A DNA stretch of 34,487 nt, taken from NCBI GenBank assembly GCA_002840735.1, contig PHBY01000026.1:1-34487 (forward strand), read 5' to 3'. The position numbers and the translations under genes were made by a program. The notes beneath the pieces are model-generated. The model did not search any database. It was not told where the DNA came from and saw nothing but the letters and a program-made list of their open reading frames with translations. Positions 1-7,820 of this stretch are shown piece by piece; position 1 is the first letter of the stretch, and each line of letters opens with the position of its first letter. Source of the DNA: Chloroflexi bacterium HGW-Chloroflexi-2. GTDB taxonomy: Bacteria > Chloroflexota > Anaerolineae > Anaerolineales > Anaerolineaceae.

Positions 1-150
1 ATCGCGAATGGTTGTGAATCAGATCCTGAATCCGTACGGGCGAAGCATTGGATAGCTGGGATTGCATCCCGATTGGTTGTGAATCAGATCCTGAATCCGG
101 ACGGGCGAAGCATTGGATAGCCGGGATTGGATCGCGAATGGTTGTGAATC
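1..150. repeat. 65-bp direct tandem repeat, about 2.3 copies
   Basis: Two nearly identical 65-bp units occupy 1-65 and 66-130, and a third begins at 131 and is lost after about 20 bases. The units share the core GGTTGTGAATCAGATCCTGA and the later word CGAAGCATTGGATAGC, and differ at only a few positions. The array is cut by the left edge of the window, so its real copy number is unknown. No open frame runs through it and no function is evident. Confidence 0.85.
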
Positions 151-426
151 ATCCAATGCTTCTCCCCTACCACTTCAATCCTCAACACCTTAACACCTTT
201 CACTTCGGCCATTCAAAAAGCAAATGCGGAGAATACCATCACGATCCTCAACGAAACCCGCCTCATCGTGGACTGGCTTACCTGGCGCAGAGAGGTCGCC
301 CCGGAGCAACAACGATATTTAAATGAAATGACCTCAAAAATCAATTCCATGCGCCAACAGGCGATCCGCCAGGGCGTCGGCGTCACGGACAATGGCTGGT
401 TTTTCGCCGGCCTGTGGTCAATGTGA
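148..426 (+). pseudogene. Coding remnant, start-less, unknown family
   Basis: One frame is open from 148 to a TGA at 424-426 without any ATG, directly after the 65-bp repeats. The peptide is amphipathic and looks protein-like (for example NETRLIVDWLTWRREVAPEQ, then a Met/Gln/Arg-rich helix, then DNGWFFAGLWSM). A second short helical stretch in another frame follows at about 414-520 (ERELAEKIENLEMLRDIGRA), suggesting a frame break. I do not recognise a family. The lack of a start and the repeat fused to its 5' side suggest a decayed fragment. Chance openness is possible. Confidence 0.3.
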
Positions 427-1034
427 ATGAACGCGAGCTGGCCGAAAAAATTGAAAATCTGGAGATGCTTAGGGACATTGGACGGGCAGTTGAGTCTGAA
501 AAATGCCACCATCACGATCGATCTTTAACAATTAAACATGCTTCAGCGGCGAATCGAGAGTCAGTAGACCCCAAACCCTACCAGTTCGACAGAAACGTGT
601 CGACGCCTGTCAAAAACCCAGTTGTTTTGCGGGACTTCTCACCCCCTCAAAACACCCAAAGAAAAGCTGACCTGAGAAAGTTGAAAGTTTCTTCGCTCAA
701 GGCTGAACACTGAAAAAGGAAAGTTTACGGAAAACCACCAGCTGCCAGGTTAATGCAGCAAGGCATTAAACGCCCATTCTATGCGGGACGCTCTCATGGC
801 GGTGGCTGTCGTTCGGAGCATGATGTGTAAAAGACCGGGGACGGGAGACCGGGGACGGGGGGAAAAAAGGCGTAGAGGTAAGGTCAAGCCACTACTCCGT
901 TCGTCTCTACTGTAGTTTCCGGTGGTTAATTTATTTATCAATTCTGATAAGTAGGTTGTTTTCATTGGATTTATGATTTAGATTGATCATGATAATTTAT
1001 AATTTTTTTAAATTTATTTTTTTAAGAGTTTATT
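427..1034. other. Intergenic stretch with heptad traces; no convincing gene
   Basis: No supported gene lies here. Three 7-bp words (CTCAAGG, CTGAACA, CTGAAAA) sit at 696-716, and four GACNGGG-type heptads at 833-860. The phrase GGTCAAGCCACTAC near 880 resembles one near 30070. From about 950 the composition drops abruptly to AT-rich, marking the left edge of the AT-rich block. Short ORFs on either strand here have no ribosome binding site or recognisable domain. Confidence 0.5.
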
Positions 1035-1868
1035 ATGACTGAAGATTCTGATTTAATTTCCAAGATAAAAGAATATTTATTTGAGTTATCAAAGAAAACC
1101 AGTTTAATTTCGATATCGACGGAAGAGTTAAATCTCAATCCAAGGGTTTTTAATGCTTTAGGAAGGTCTGGAATTACGAATTTGCGGCGCGTTTACCAGC
1201 AATTAGATAATATTTTTAATGGAAATATTAAATACGTTGGAGAAAGCGAAACAATCGAATTTTCACAAAAACTAATTAATTATTTAGAAATTAATAAGAT
1301 AAATCAAGTATCAGATCACTCCGAAAATGAAATCCTAAAAAATAAAGATGCCGTTTATAAGAATAAAGTTTTTCTCAAGAAAAAAGAAACTATTGAAGCT
1401 GATATGCCTATCCTTTCAAAGAATATTTCTGACCTAGTAATATTCTTATACTATTTGAGTGCTAGAAAAAATGAAATTGATTTGGGAGATGGACAAGAAC
1501 CAATTAATTTACCTAAAATTGAAGGATACGAACTAAGAACGGGGGAAGCTAGAGAAATTCAAGAAATAGTAAATGAATTTGAGTTAATAGAAAAAGAAAT
1601 CGAAGAAATCTTTTCTATGTTGAAAGAAAGAGATTTAGAAATAGTAAATGCACGAATAGGTTTCGATCCTGATGAAAGAAAAACTTTGCAAGTTATTTCT
1701 GATGAGTTTGGAATTACAAGGGAAAGAGTTCGCCAGATTGAAAAAAGAGTTCTTAATAGAATTAAGCAAATAATGTGTTCTACAAAGAAATCCTACATTT
1801 TTGAATTTCTATATAGAACAGTAAAAATTAATGAAATATGTAGTAAAAAGACTTTGTTGATTAATTAA
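1035..1868 (+). CDS. RpoA-CTD-like / sigma-70 region 4 DNA-binding protein
   Basis: A 277-aa soluble protein with two recognisable nucleic-acid modules. Residues about 32-60 (LNPRVFNALGRSGITNLRRV) resemble the helix-hairpin-helix C-terminal domain of the RNA polymerase alpha subunit. Residues about 196-245 match sigma-70 region 4, including the recognition-helix signature GITRERVRQIEKRVLNRIK. No region 2 (the -10 and core-binding part) is visible, so it is not a complete sigma factor. A charged coiled-coil-like stretch (160-195) joins the modules. By inference it is an RNA polymerase-associated or promoter -35-binding regulator, possibly controlling the accessory genes downstream. The gene is AT-rich with a weak ribosome site (AAGAG), and ATG at 1035 is the only sensible start. 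Confidence 0.75.
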   Translation: MTEDSDLISKIKEYLFELSKKTSLISISTEELNLNPRVFNALGRSGITNLRRVYQQLDNIFNGNIKYVGESETIEFSQKLINYLEINKINQVSDHSENEILKNKDAVYKNKVFLKKKETIEADMPILSKNISDLVIFLYYLSARKNEIDLGDGQEPINLPKIEGYELRTGEAREIQEIVNEFELIEKEIEEIFSMLKERDLEIVNARIGFDPDERKTLQVISDEFGITRERVRQIEKRVLNRIKQIMCSTKKSYIFEFLYRTVKINEICSKKTLLIN

Positions 1869-2208
1869 ACTTTTAATAAATAATTAAAACCATAAGATGG
1901 ATATACTCAACAATTATATAATTAAATATTATTTTCTTTCCAATTGGAATCTATAGAAGCCATGCATTTACAGTAGGGCGATTTCAAGAAAACATGAAGA
2001 CATAAAGAGGCGCGCTAAATTGATTAATGAAAATGACTACACAGACAGGTATAATTAGGCCACCGGTTTTATTCTGAACAAGACTAACTGTGAAGAGGTT
2101 TCGAATTCGCAAGTATCCAAACTGATCATAGCTGTTTTTGGCTTACTCTAAACGAATAATGACCCCGAAATACAATTAAATCAAGGAACTCTATTTAAGG
2201 TCTTAAGC
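1869..2208. other. 340-bp AT-rich intergenic region
   Basis: No gene is supported. A perfect 12-bp palindrome TTCCAATTGGAA lies at 1938-1949, and the same palindrome, longer, recurs at 14321-14340. The region probably holds the promoter of the MazG-like gene, and an AAGG ribosome-site-like word lies just before its ATG at 2209. Confidence 0.5.
1938..1949. promoter_or_regulatory. 12-bp palindrome, candidate operator
   Basis: Perfect palindrome TTCCAATTGGAA in the gap between the sigma4-like gene and the MazG-like gene. An extended 20-bp copy occurs at 14321-14340. Two exact copies of a 12-mer palindrome in intergenic DNA of the same AT-rich block are not expected by chance. The binding protein is unknown. 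Confidence 0.3.
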
Positions 2209-2544
2209 ATGGAAATTAAAGACTTATCCGAACAAATCATCAAATTTCGCGATCAAAGAAATTGGGAACAATTTCACCAAATAAAAGATTTGTTACTGGG
2301 TCTGGACATTTAAGTGTCAGAACTGATGGAATTATTTTTATGGAAATCTGATTCGGAAATTGATCAAGTTCCAAAGGAAAAGATCAAACATGAATTAGCC
2401 GATATTTTCATCTACCTCGCTTATGTTGCTGAAAAATTTGATATCGATTTTGAAGAAGCGATTGTGGAAAAGATAAAACTTAATGGAGAAAAATATCCAG
2501 TCGAAATGAGTTATGGATCGAATAAGAAATATAGCGAGTTGTAA
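2209..2544 (+). pseudogene. MazG-like nucleotide pyrophosphohydrolase, broken by one TAA
   Basis: Reading from ATG 2209 gives a near-canonical MazG-like protein of 111 codons. Helix 1 contains RNWEQFHQIKDLLLGLDI, then an in-frame TAA at 2311-2313, then VSELMELFLWKSDSEI and the second metal motif HELADIFIYL. In this all-alpha NTP pyrophosphatase family the first motif is ExxE (usually EASELLE). The TAA sits exactly at its first Glu codon, consistent with a single GAA-to-TAA change. The frame is otherwise intact to 2544. A GTG directly after the stop could restart translation, but the product would lack helix 1 and that Mg ligand. Family members hydrolyse (d)NTPs to NMP plus PPi. Most likely a fresh pseudogene; a sequencing error is the main alternative. 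Confidence 0.8.
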
Positions 2545-2734
2545 AGAAGTTTTAACATAGGCAAAGAATCTTTTGACTGGCGGTAGGGCCAAGGAGAACC
2601 ATTGAGCTTCAATAAACAAAAAGGGTTTTGAAAAATAAGGCAGGAAAAAAAGGCGTTGATCCAAAAAGAGTGTGGAAATGATTAAATTACTATTGAACCC
2701 AATTTTCGTCTTGCCAGCATTAAGGAGAGAATAA

Positions 2735-3499
2735 ATGAGTAAGCCGCATGTCAATTATGCTTTAGACCCAAAACCAATCGGAATTGGCGGACAAGCCGAG
2801 GTTTTTAGAGCTCGTGATAAACAATCAAACCAATTTGTGGCTTTTAAGCGTCTTCTACCAAATCTCAGAATGGATAAAGATGCAACTGCGCGAATGAAAA
2901 GGGAAATTGATGTTCAATTTGGAATAAAGCATCCTAACATCATGCCAATATTGGATTATTCAGAACATTATTACTGGTACACCATGCCATTGGCAGAACA
3001 GTCTTTAATGGATATGCCGAATCCTATTGAATATCTACAAATTCTTCAAATAATTGAAGAAATTGCTTCTGGGTTGGAATTTGCTCATAAATTTGGCAAC
3101 ATACACAGGGATATTACACCAAGAAATATCCTTGAGTGTAAATCAGCTGACGGAAATACTAGATGGGTAATTTCGGATTGGGGACTTGTCCGTCGGATAG
3201 GTAATACATCTGCAATCAGAACCTCTCCAGGTTATCAATATGGTACGGAAGGATTTGCAGCTCCTGAATCCGGATTAGATGCTCATTTTGTCGATGCAAG
3301 AGCTGATGTTTATAGTTTAGGGCGAGTAGTTGCTTGGTGCATGTCAGGAATTTTGCCTCTTCAGAATATCCCCCTTAACCCCGATGGACCATTACAAGAT
3401 TTTATCTTGAGGACAACAAAACTATACCCTCACGAACGTATTGCTAACATGAATGATATTTTAAAAATGATTAAAGAGTTAAAAAATACAACTATATAG
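2735..3499 (+). CDS. Ser/Thr protein kinase, single cytoplasmic kinase domain
   Basis: A 254-aa protein that is almost entirely a Hanks-type kinase domain. The Gly loop GIGGQAEV is at 16-23, the ATP-anchoring Lys at K38 (VAFKRL), the alpha-C Glu near E57, the catalytic loop HRDITPRN at 124-131, the metal-binding DWG (variant of DFG) at 148-150, APE at 176-178 and the structural Asp at D191 (DARADVYSLG). All catalytic residues are present, so activity is expected. There is no transmembrane segment, PASTA or other sensor domain, unlike typical PknB receptors. A strong ribosome site (AAGGAGAG) precedes ATG 2735. It lies upstream of a TOPRIM protein in the same direction, suggesting a functional pair. 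Substrate unknown. Confidence 0.9.
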   Translation: MSKPHVNYALDPKPIGIGGQAEVFRARDKQSNQFVAFKRLLPNLRMDKDATARMKREIDVQFGIKHPNIMPILDYSEHYYWYTMPLAEQSLMDMPNPIEYLQILQIIEEIASGLEFAHKFGNIHRDITPRNILECKSADGNTRWVISDWGLVRRIGNTSAIRTSPGYQYGTEGFAAPESGLDAHFVDARADVYSLGRVVAWCMSGILPLQNIPLNPDGPLQDFILRTTKLYPHERIANMNDILKMIKELKNTTI

Positions 3500-3519
3500 A
3501 CATAGAAAGAAGGCTGAAT

Positions 3520-3588
3520 ATGATTGATGTTTTACGTATAGCTAATATTGGACAAACGTATTTAATTGATTTTGATACTTCAGGCTAA
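3520..3588 (+). pseudogene. Very short ORF between kinase and TOPRIM gene, possible remnant
   Basis: An ATG with a reasonable AGAAAGAAGG site upstream opens a 22-codon frame (MIDVLRIANIGQTYLIDFDT...) ending in TAA at 3586. The same frame stays protein-like for another 13 codons (VAIKNFYTNRINY) to TGA 3628-3630, which overlaps the TTG at 3627 of the next gene. It may be a genuine micro-ORF that couples translation, or a decayed gene with a nonsense codon like the MazG case. No family recognised. Confidence 0.25.
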
Positions 3589-3650
3589 GTAGCTATCAAA
3601 AATTTTTATACAAACCGAATTAATTATTGAGTCAAAGATACAAAGCTTCT

Positions 3651-5312
3651 ATGTTAAAACCAACCCAGCTTTCACAATTGATATACGAAAACCAAGATAT
3701 CTGGCAATTTAATTTTGAAGAGCCAAGAAATCTATCATCATTTTTCCGGGATCTCAATGTAAATTTTTCAGAGGACCAAATTATTCATTTTTGGCAAATA
3801 GGATGGGTGAGAGCAGATTTAGTTCACGGTAATTTTACCTCAGAGCTTGAAGGATTTGATATCCTCGACCTCTTAGAAGATGAAGGATCGCTGTATTCTG
3901 ACAACCGAATTCTTGGATCAACACAAATTCAGTTAGAAGAACCGGTCAAAAAATTTGTAGAAAAAATGCCCAACGTAGTCCCATATTTTCACCCATTCAA
4001 ATATTTTGTCTTTTGGGATATTCAAAGAATCATCCAATTTAGAGTTCATCCTTACCAAATGATGATTCCAACCAGATATCATTATATTTTGGATCAGGAA
4101 ATCAAAATCTTTTATAACTGGATTCAAAGCGAAAGTGCTAAAACTCGAATAAATTATATAAACGATATCACTAGTTTAGCAATCGCGACAGAGCCATGTT
4201 TTTATACTGAAATTTTTAACAATTTGAAATATTCTCCTAGAATCAGTGCCGAAGAACAATGGACTAATATTAATACTTATAAGACGCATCTCAAAGAGTA
4301 TTACCTTCAAATCGGGATTGAACCGATAAAAGAAATGACCAGGACACTTTGCATATCCGCCGAAATGTTAGAACACAACAAAAATATTCATTCTCTTTTG
4401 CGATTTATGAATGGTAGGCAGCGATTAAAAATAAAAGGAAACCTAGGAGGTTCGATTCTCTTGAAATCTATGTCTGAAATCATTCGACGTATGGCTGAAT
4501 GGACCTTCGATACACAACTTCCAGAGGAAGACGAGATGGGTTTTGGAGTGTGGATGAAAGATGCAAAGGAAATATTCTATGGTACAAAACGTCTTTTTGA
4601 CTCACAAGATTTAAAACCAAAGCGTCAATTCATACGGCAGATGGAGCTTGACACAGAAATTCGAATCCGCTTTTATGTTGAAGGGCCAACCGAGTATACA
4701 GCATTTACCCATCTTCTCGATTTCTGGCAGCAGATTGAAATAATCGATCTTGCTGGCCAGTTTATTCAAGGGAAAAAGAAAGGATTAGCTTTTCGGGATA
4801 ATCTTGTAACTGATGACAGACAGGGTGTTTTTAGCATAATTATCCTTGATGGAGATCGTGATGACAATATTCGAATTGTAAAAAAAGCTGCAGAAAATGA
4901 TATATTTTGTGGTTCTTTCTATATTTCACAACCAGATTTCGAATATTACAACTTTTCTATCAATGAATTAACAGAAATTGTTTGGGATATTGTGGACAGC
5001 ATTGATAAGACAGAGCAAAATTATAAGTTGTTACAAGAAGCATTAAAGGAAACAACATGCTCTGAAGAATTATTCAAAGCAGCAAAAAAAACCATTCCTT
5101 CCATTTGCAACATTACAAAAGGGAAAGAATGGGGTGAAAAACTTGCTGAATATGCCGCCAAAAGGCCAAGGAAAGATGGAGATGGAAAGGAAAGGCCATT
5201 CATTGAAGCATGCAATACAGCAATTCGATCTATCAATATTGATTACCAATTCAACAGACGCGACTATTGGGTTGATCCTGAAACAGGAAAACTTGTCAAA
5301 AGAATAATATAA
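3651..5312 (+). CDS. TOPRIM-domain protein (OLD-nuclease-like) without ATPase
   Basis: A 553-aa protein from ATG 3651; an in-frame TTG at 3627 would add eight residues, and neither start has a clear ribosome site. The C-terminal half contains a TOPRIM fold signature: the catalytic-Glu motif VEGPTE (E344-E348), then IIILDGDRDD (D400, D402, D404), then PDFEYYNF, reminiscent of the D/E-rich region after the DxD motif in OLD-family nucleases. TOPRIM domains cut or join DNA or RNA with Mg2+. The first roughly 330 residues carry no Walker A or B motif and no family I recognise, so this is not a classic OLD ATPase-nuclease. The neighbouring kinase suggests the two work together, perhaps in defence. 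Function is inferred from motifs only. Confidence 0.7.
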   Translation: MLKPTQLSQLIYENQDIWQFNFEEPRNLSSFFRDLNVNFSEDQIIHFWQIGWVRADLVHGNFTSELEGFDILDLLEDEGSLYSDNRILGSTQIQLEEPVKKFVEKMPNVVPYFHPFKYFVFWDIQRIIQFRVHPYQMMIPTRYHYILDQEIKIFYNWIQSESAKTRINYINDITSLAIATEPCFYTEIFNNLKYSPRISAEEQWTNINTYKTHLKEYYLQIGIEPIKEMTRTLCISAEMLEHNKNIHSLLRFMNGRQRLKIKGNLGGSILLKSMSEIIRRMAEWTFDTQLPEEDEMGFGVWMKDAKEIFYGTKRLFDSQDLKPKRQFIRQMELDTEIRIRFYVEGPTEYTAFTHLLDFWQQIEIIDLAGQFIQGKKKGLAFRDNLVTDDRQGVFSIIILDGDRDDNIRIVKKAAENDIFCGSFYISQPDFEYYNFSINELTEIVWDIVDSIDKTEQNYKLLQEALKETTCSEELFKAAKKTIPSICNITKGKEWGEKLAEYAAKRPRKDGDGKERPFIEACNTAIRSINIDYQFNRRDYWVDPETGKLVKRII

Positions 5313-5357
5313 AACCCCCATTATTAAATAGGTGTTTATCTAGAGGTTAATTTATAC

Positions 5358-5389
5358 GAGTATTCGAAATTCCAAGTATTCGAAATTCC
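5358..5389. repeat. Two tandem 16-bp repeats
   Basis: Two adjacent units of RAGTATTCGAAATTCC at 5358-5373 and 5374-5389, differing at the first base, just downstream of the TOPRIM gene. Each contains TTCGAA. They could be a protein-binding site or a simple duplication. Confidence 0.6.
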
Positions 5390-5466
5390 TTAATACTTTT
5401 CGATGTCACCAGATTAGAAAACATCACCAATTATATAATCTTCAGTTGTTTGATTATGTCAGTATA

Positions 5467-5950
5467 TTAATTACAAAATAGGTTGGTGAGGTCTTCCACT
5501 TGGAGGTCAATTAAAACATTATCACGAATTAATAATGTATGGGCATTAACATGCTTTCTATAATCGGTATATTTTTCAATAATCTGATGAGGGATTTTCA
5601 AAACACGTTCTACTTCGATCTCCTTATTAAATATAACGACAATTAAGTAGTCAAAATCGACCTCTTGGAGATTACGAATTGCACTTAGTTGTATGGTTGG
5701 TCTTATTGCCTCTTGTCACATGCCTGGATTTAATTTGAAACTTTTTTCCTGAAGAGTCCTCTGCGTCATAGCCTTTTGTTGAATTTGACATTAATTTCAA
5801 ACCAAATTTATTGGCAACTAGCCATTCTGTATAATCACCAACTGGGCTATTGGCTGTTAGGATGACTTTTCTCGTCTTTAACTCTTCAAGAATCCTCCCA
5901 TAAAGCTGAAGAAGTTCTGCAGTCGTTGCTGATTTTATATCTAATTTCAT
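5467..5950 (-). pseudogene. Frameshifted small protein resembling DUF6998
   Basis: On the minus strand an ATG at 5950 opens a frame with a leading helix, VILTANSPVGDYTEWLVANK and GYDAEDSSGKKFQIKSRHV, but it stops at 5672. From about 5693 the protein continues in another frame (QLSAIRNLQEVDFDYLIVVI, then KIPHQIIEKY and HVNAHTLLIRDNV) to a stop at 5467-5469. One inserted base near 5693 accounts for the break. The joined product of about 160 aa resembles DUF6998-type proteins, whose DxxxxGKxxQIKxR core is nuclease-like in appearance. I know of no proven function. The family name is from memory of its pattern and is moderately certain; the frameshift itself is clear. Confidence 0.7.
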
Positions 5951-6063
5951 TGCTTTGCCTTTCTTTCTGATGATTTCTTGAAATTACTATTATCAAGCTG
6001 TAAATCAATGTTGAAGCCATGAATTAGATCCAAATTACAATCCGGGCGTATGAAATATCTCAT
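5947..6063 (-). CDS. Small ORF upstream of and overlapping the frameshifted gene
   Basis: ATG at 6063 encodes 38 residues (MRYFIRPDCNLDLIHGFNID...) and its TGA overlaps the ATG of the frameshifted gene in an ATGA arrangement, a sign of translational coupling. The frame is open a few codons further upstream without a better start (preceding TGA), so it may be the surviving 3' end of a longer decayed gene. No domain recognised. Confidence 0.3.
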   Translation of the reverse strand: MRYFIRPDCNLDLIHGFNIDLQLDNSNFKKSSERKAKQ

Positions 6064-6204
6064 TTTTTCGTCCCAAAAGAGTCAGGGACAAAAAAACAAT
6101 TGTATTTAACACGAATGATATCACCAAGTGTTTGAAATTAAAGAATCGTTTTCCAAATTATCAGTTGCATTTCAATCGACTAATTTCTTGAAGGACAATT
6201 TTTA

Positions 6205-6801
6205 TCAATTTTTTACAATTAATATATTCAACCACAATTCATCCTCTCTATTAGGTCGGACATCATAAGTTTTCCACATTTTAAATATTTTTAATTTAGG
6301 AATGTTAGATAGAAATATTTTAAAGGAATGCTCATTGTAGTTAGAAAATATCCTACCGTTTCTAAATTCCTCATTTTCACCATATTTGAAAGACATATAA
6401 AAAACGCCATTTTTTCGAAGCGCATTGGAAAAAAGTTTGAGAATATTTTGAATTTGGGATTTTGGAATATGTAAAAGGGACGCACAAGCCCAAACCGCAT
6501 CGAATTCATTTTCGAATTGTACCTGTGAAAAATCCAACTGAAGAATTTCTAATCCAGTTACCTCACGTGCTTTTTTTACCATCTCTTCTGATGCATCAAT
6601 TCCAACCACCTCAAAGCCTAATCCATGGAAATATTTTACATCCCTACCAGGGCCACAACCCGCATCCAAGATTTTTGCACCAGGTTTTAAATGTTCTAAA
6701 AAGGGTTTGTACAACGACTCCAGATTTAAATCTAAAGTGCTTGAGATATATGATTCTGAGTTTTTATTGTAGTATTCAATAGTTTCTTTGGTTTTATTCA
6801 T
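6205..6801 (-). CDS. Class I SAM-dependent methyltransferase, small-molecule type
   Basis: A 198-aa Rossmann methyltransferase. Motif I is ILDAGCGPGRDVKYF (about 44-58), an acidic loop at the end of beta-2 is VVGIDASEEMV, and the motif IV region is FDAVWACASLLHIP. It has no [DNS]PP[YFW] or PC motif of DNA methylases. It therefore looks like the Methyltransf_11/25 group acting on small molecules or proteins. Its ATG overlaps the end of the HNH gene by eight bases (ATGAATAA), so the two are translated as a unit, downstream of an XRE regulator. The order regulator - nuclease - methyltransferase copies a type II restriction-modification operon, but the enzyme class does not fit. Substrate unknown. 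Confidence 0.85.
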   Translation of the reverse strand: MNKTKETIEYYNKNSESYISSTLDLNLESLYKPFLEHLKPGAKILDAGCGPGRDVKYFHGLGFEVVGIDASEEMVKKAREVTGLEILQLDFSQVQFENEFDAVWACASLLHIPKSQIQNILKLFSNALRKNGVFYMSFKYGENEEFRNGRIFSNYNEHSFKIFLSNIPKLKIFKMWKTYDVRPNREDELWLNILIVKN

Positions 6802-7792
6802 TATTTATTTTCACAAATGCTTGAAATATCGGATCTGTTGCAGGGTCATATCCGGCCAGTTCATCCCAGGGGGTTTTAAGTATCTGAACTGCCTCATTAT
6901 AAACCTTCATGACGGTTCCAAATCTCTTTTTGGGAGTTAATCCTAGAGCACTTATAATTTTATCTTTCAATGGATGATTGCTCTTAATCAAGAACTCATT
7001 TCGGTTAATGAGATGCTGAATATGTTGTTTTGTTGGCAAGTGATCACTTTTTTGTTGGTTGCATAAAGAATGCGCTAATACCAAATTCCACACTTCATCA
7101 TGATACACAATTTGTCTGGGGATCACGTGATCAACTTCGATGTTCTCTTCGAACATAGGTAATCCACAATAAAAACATTTACCTTTTTGGTATCCATCTA
7201 AAGCTGATCGCAAGTGGGTAATATCTGTTCTCTTGTATCCATTTAATAGATAAAAAGCACGGATATCATTCTCCAATTTACTGTTTGATTTCCGAATTTC
7301 AAATGCAGCTTCCAATAAGTCCCACCTAGTAGTTATTTCTTCAATAAGTGATTGCAAATTTGAGTTGGAGATTGCCTCAAATGTTTTATCAGTAATAGTT
7401 AAACCTGTGGAAAAATCGAAGTGATAAAAATTTGATGAAACAGTAATGTTATCGATAGTATGAAAACGTGGGAGCACATCATTGAATGCGTTTATCCTTA
7501 CTTCTTCAATCGCCTGTTCTTTTGATAGTATTTCTAAATTATATTTTGCTACAACTCTTTCCATTACTGTTTTTCTGGAAATATGATTCAATTGAGGGCG
7601 ATTAGTTTTAAGCCGTTCTTTGTATAATTCAAAGAAACTAGCAGAAAGTTCGTCCATCGAAATATGTGTTTTTCCTAAAATTGCCTGGTCTAATAATACC
7701 TTTGCAAGCCCCAGCTTATAAGTTGCAGTATTTTTTCCAAGTAATATTATTCCCCGCCAATTTTGTTCAGGCGTTAGTATATTCGATGCCAT
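6794..7792 (-). CDS. HNH endonuclease-domain protein
   Basis: A 332-aa protein from ATG 7792 (a TTG at 7795 is also in frame). The C-terminal part has an HNH module with Cys pairs: CFYCGLPM at about 206-213, VDHVIPRQIV at 220-229, then NLVLAHSLCNQQKSD at 236-250. This is the betabetaalpha-metal nuclease fold, with zinc knuckles formed by C206/C209 and a later Cys. The N-terminal 200 residues (starting NWRGIILLGKNTATYKLGLA) are helical and unassigned; they may recognise DNA or sense a partner. It sits 28 bp downstream of an XRE regulator and overlaps a methyltransferase gene. A restriction-like or abortive defence nuclease is a reasonable inference; the target is unknown. Confidence 0.85.
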   Translation of the reverse strand: MASNILTPEQNWRGIILLGKNTATYKLGLAKVLLDQAILGKTHISMDELSASFFELYKERLKTNRPQLNHISRKTVMERVVAKYNLEILSKEQAIEEVRINAFNDVLPRFHTIDNITVSSNFYHFDFSTGLTITDKTFEAISNSNLQSLIEEITTRWDLLEAAFEIRKSNSKLENDIRAFYLLNGYKRTDITHLRSALDGYQKGKCFYCGLPMFEENIEVDHVIPRQIVYHDEVWNLVLAHSLCNQQKSDHLPTKQHIQHLINRNEFLIKSNHPLKDKIISALGLTPKKRFGTVMKVYNEAVQILKTPWDELAGYDPATDPIFQAFVKINNE

Positions 7793-7820
7793 CAATCAAT
7801 CCCCAAGAAAAGAAAATAAA

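Noticed and set aside
750-965. Minus-strand 71-codon frame
   Set aside because: It runs through the GACNGGG heptads and has no ribosome site; only the end looks faintly protein-like and may be a transposase or other scrap, which I cannot support.
2395-2754. Minus-strand 119-codon frame
   Set aside because: It lies antisense to the MazG second half and the kinase leader, with Phe/Leu-rich shadow composition.
3651-5312. Full OLD-family ATPase-nuclease
   Set aside because: No Walker A or B motif or ABC signature in the first 330 residues; only the TOPRIM part resembles OLD.
6205-6801. DNA methyltransferase of a classical type II system
   Set aside because: No DPPY-type or PC motif and no target-recognition domain; too short at 198 aa.
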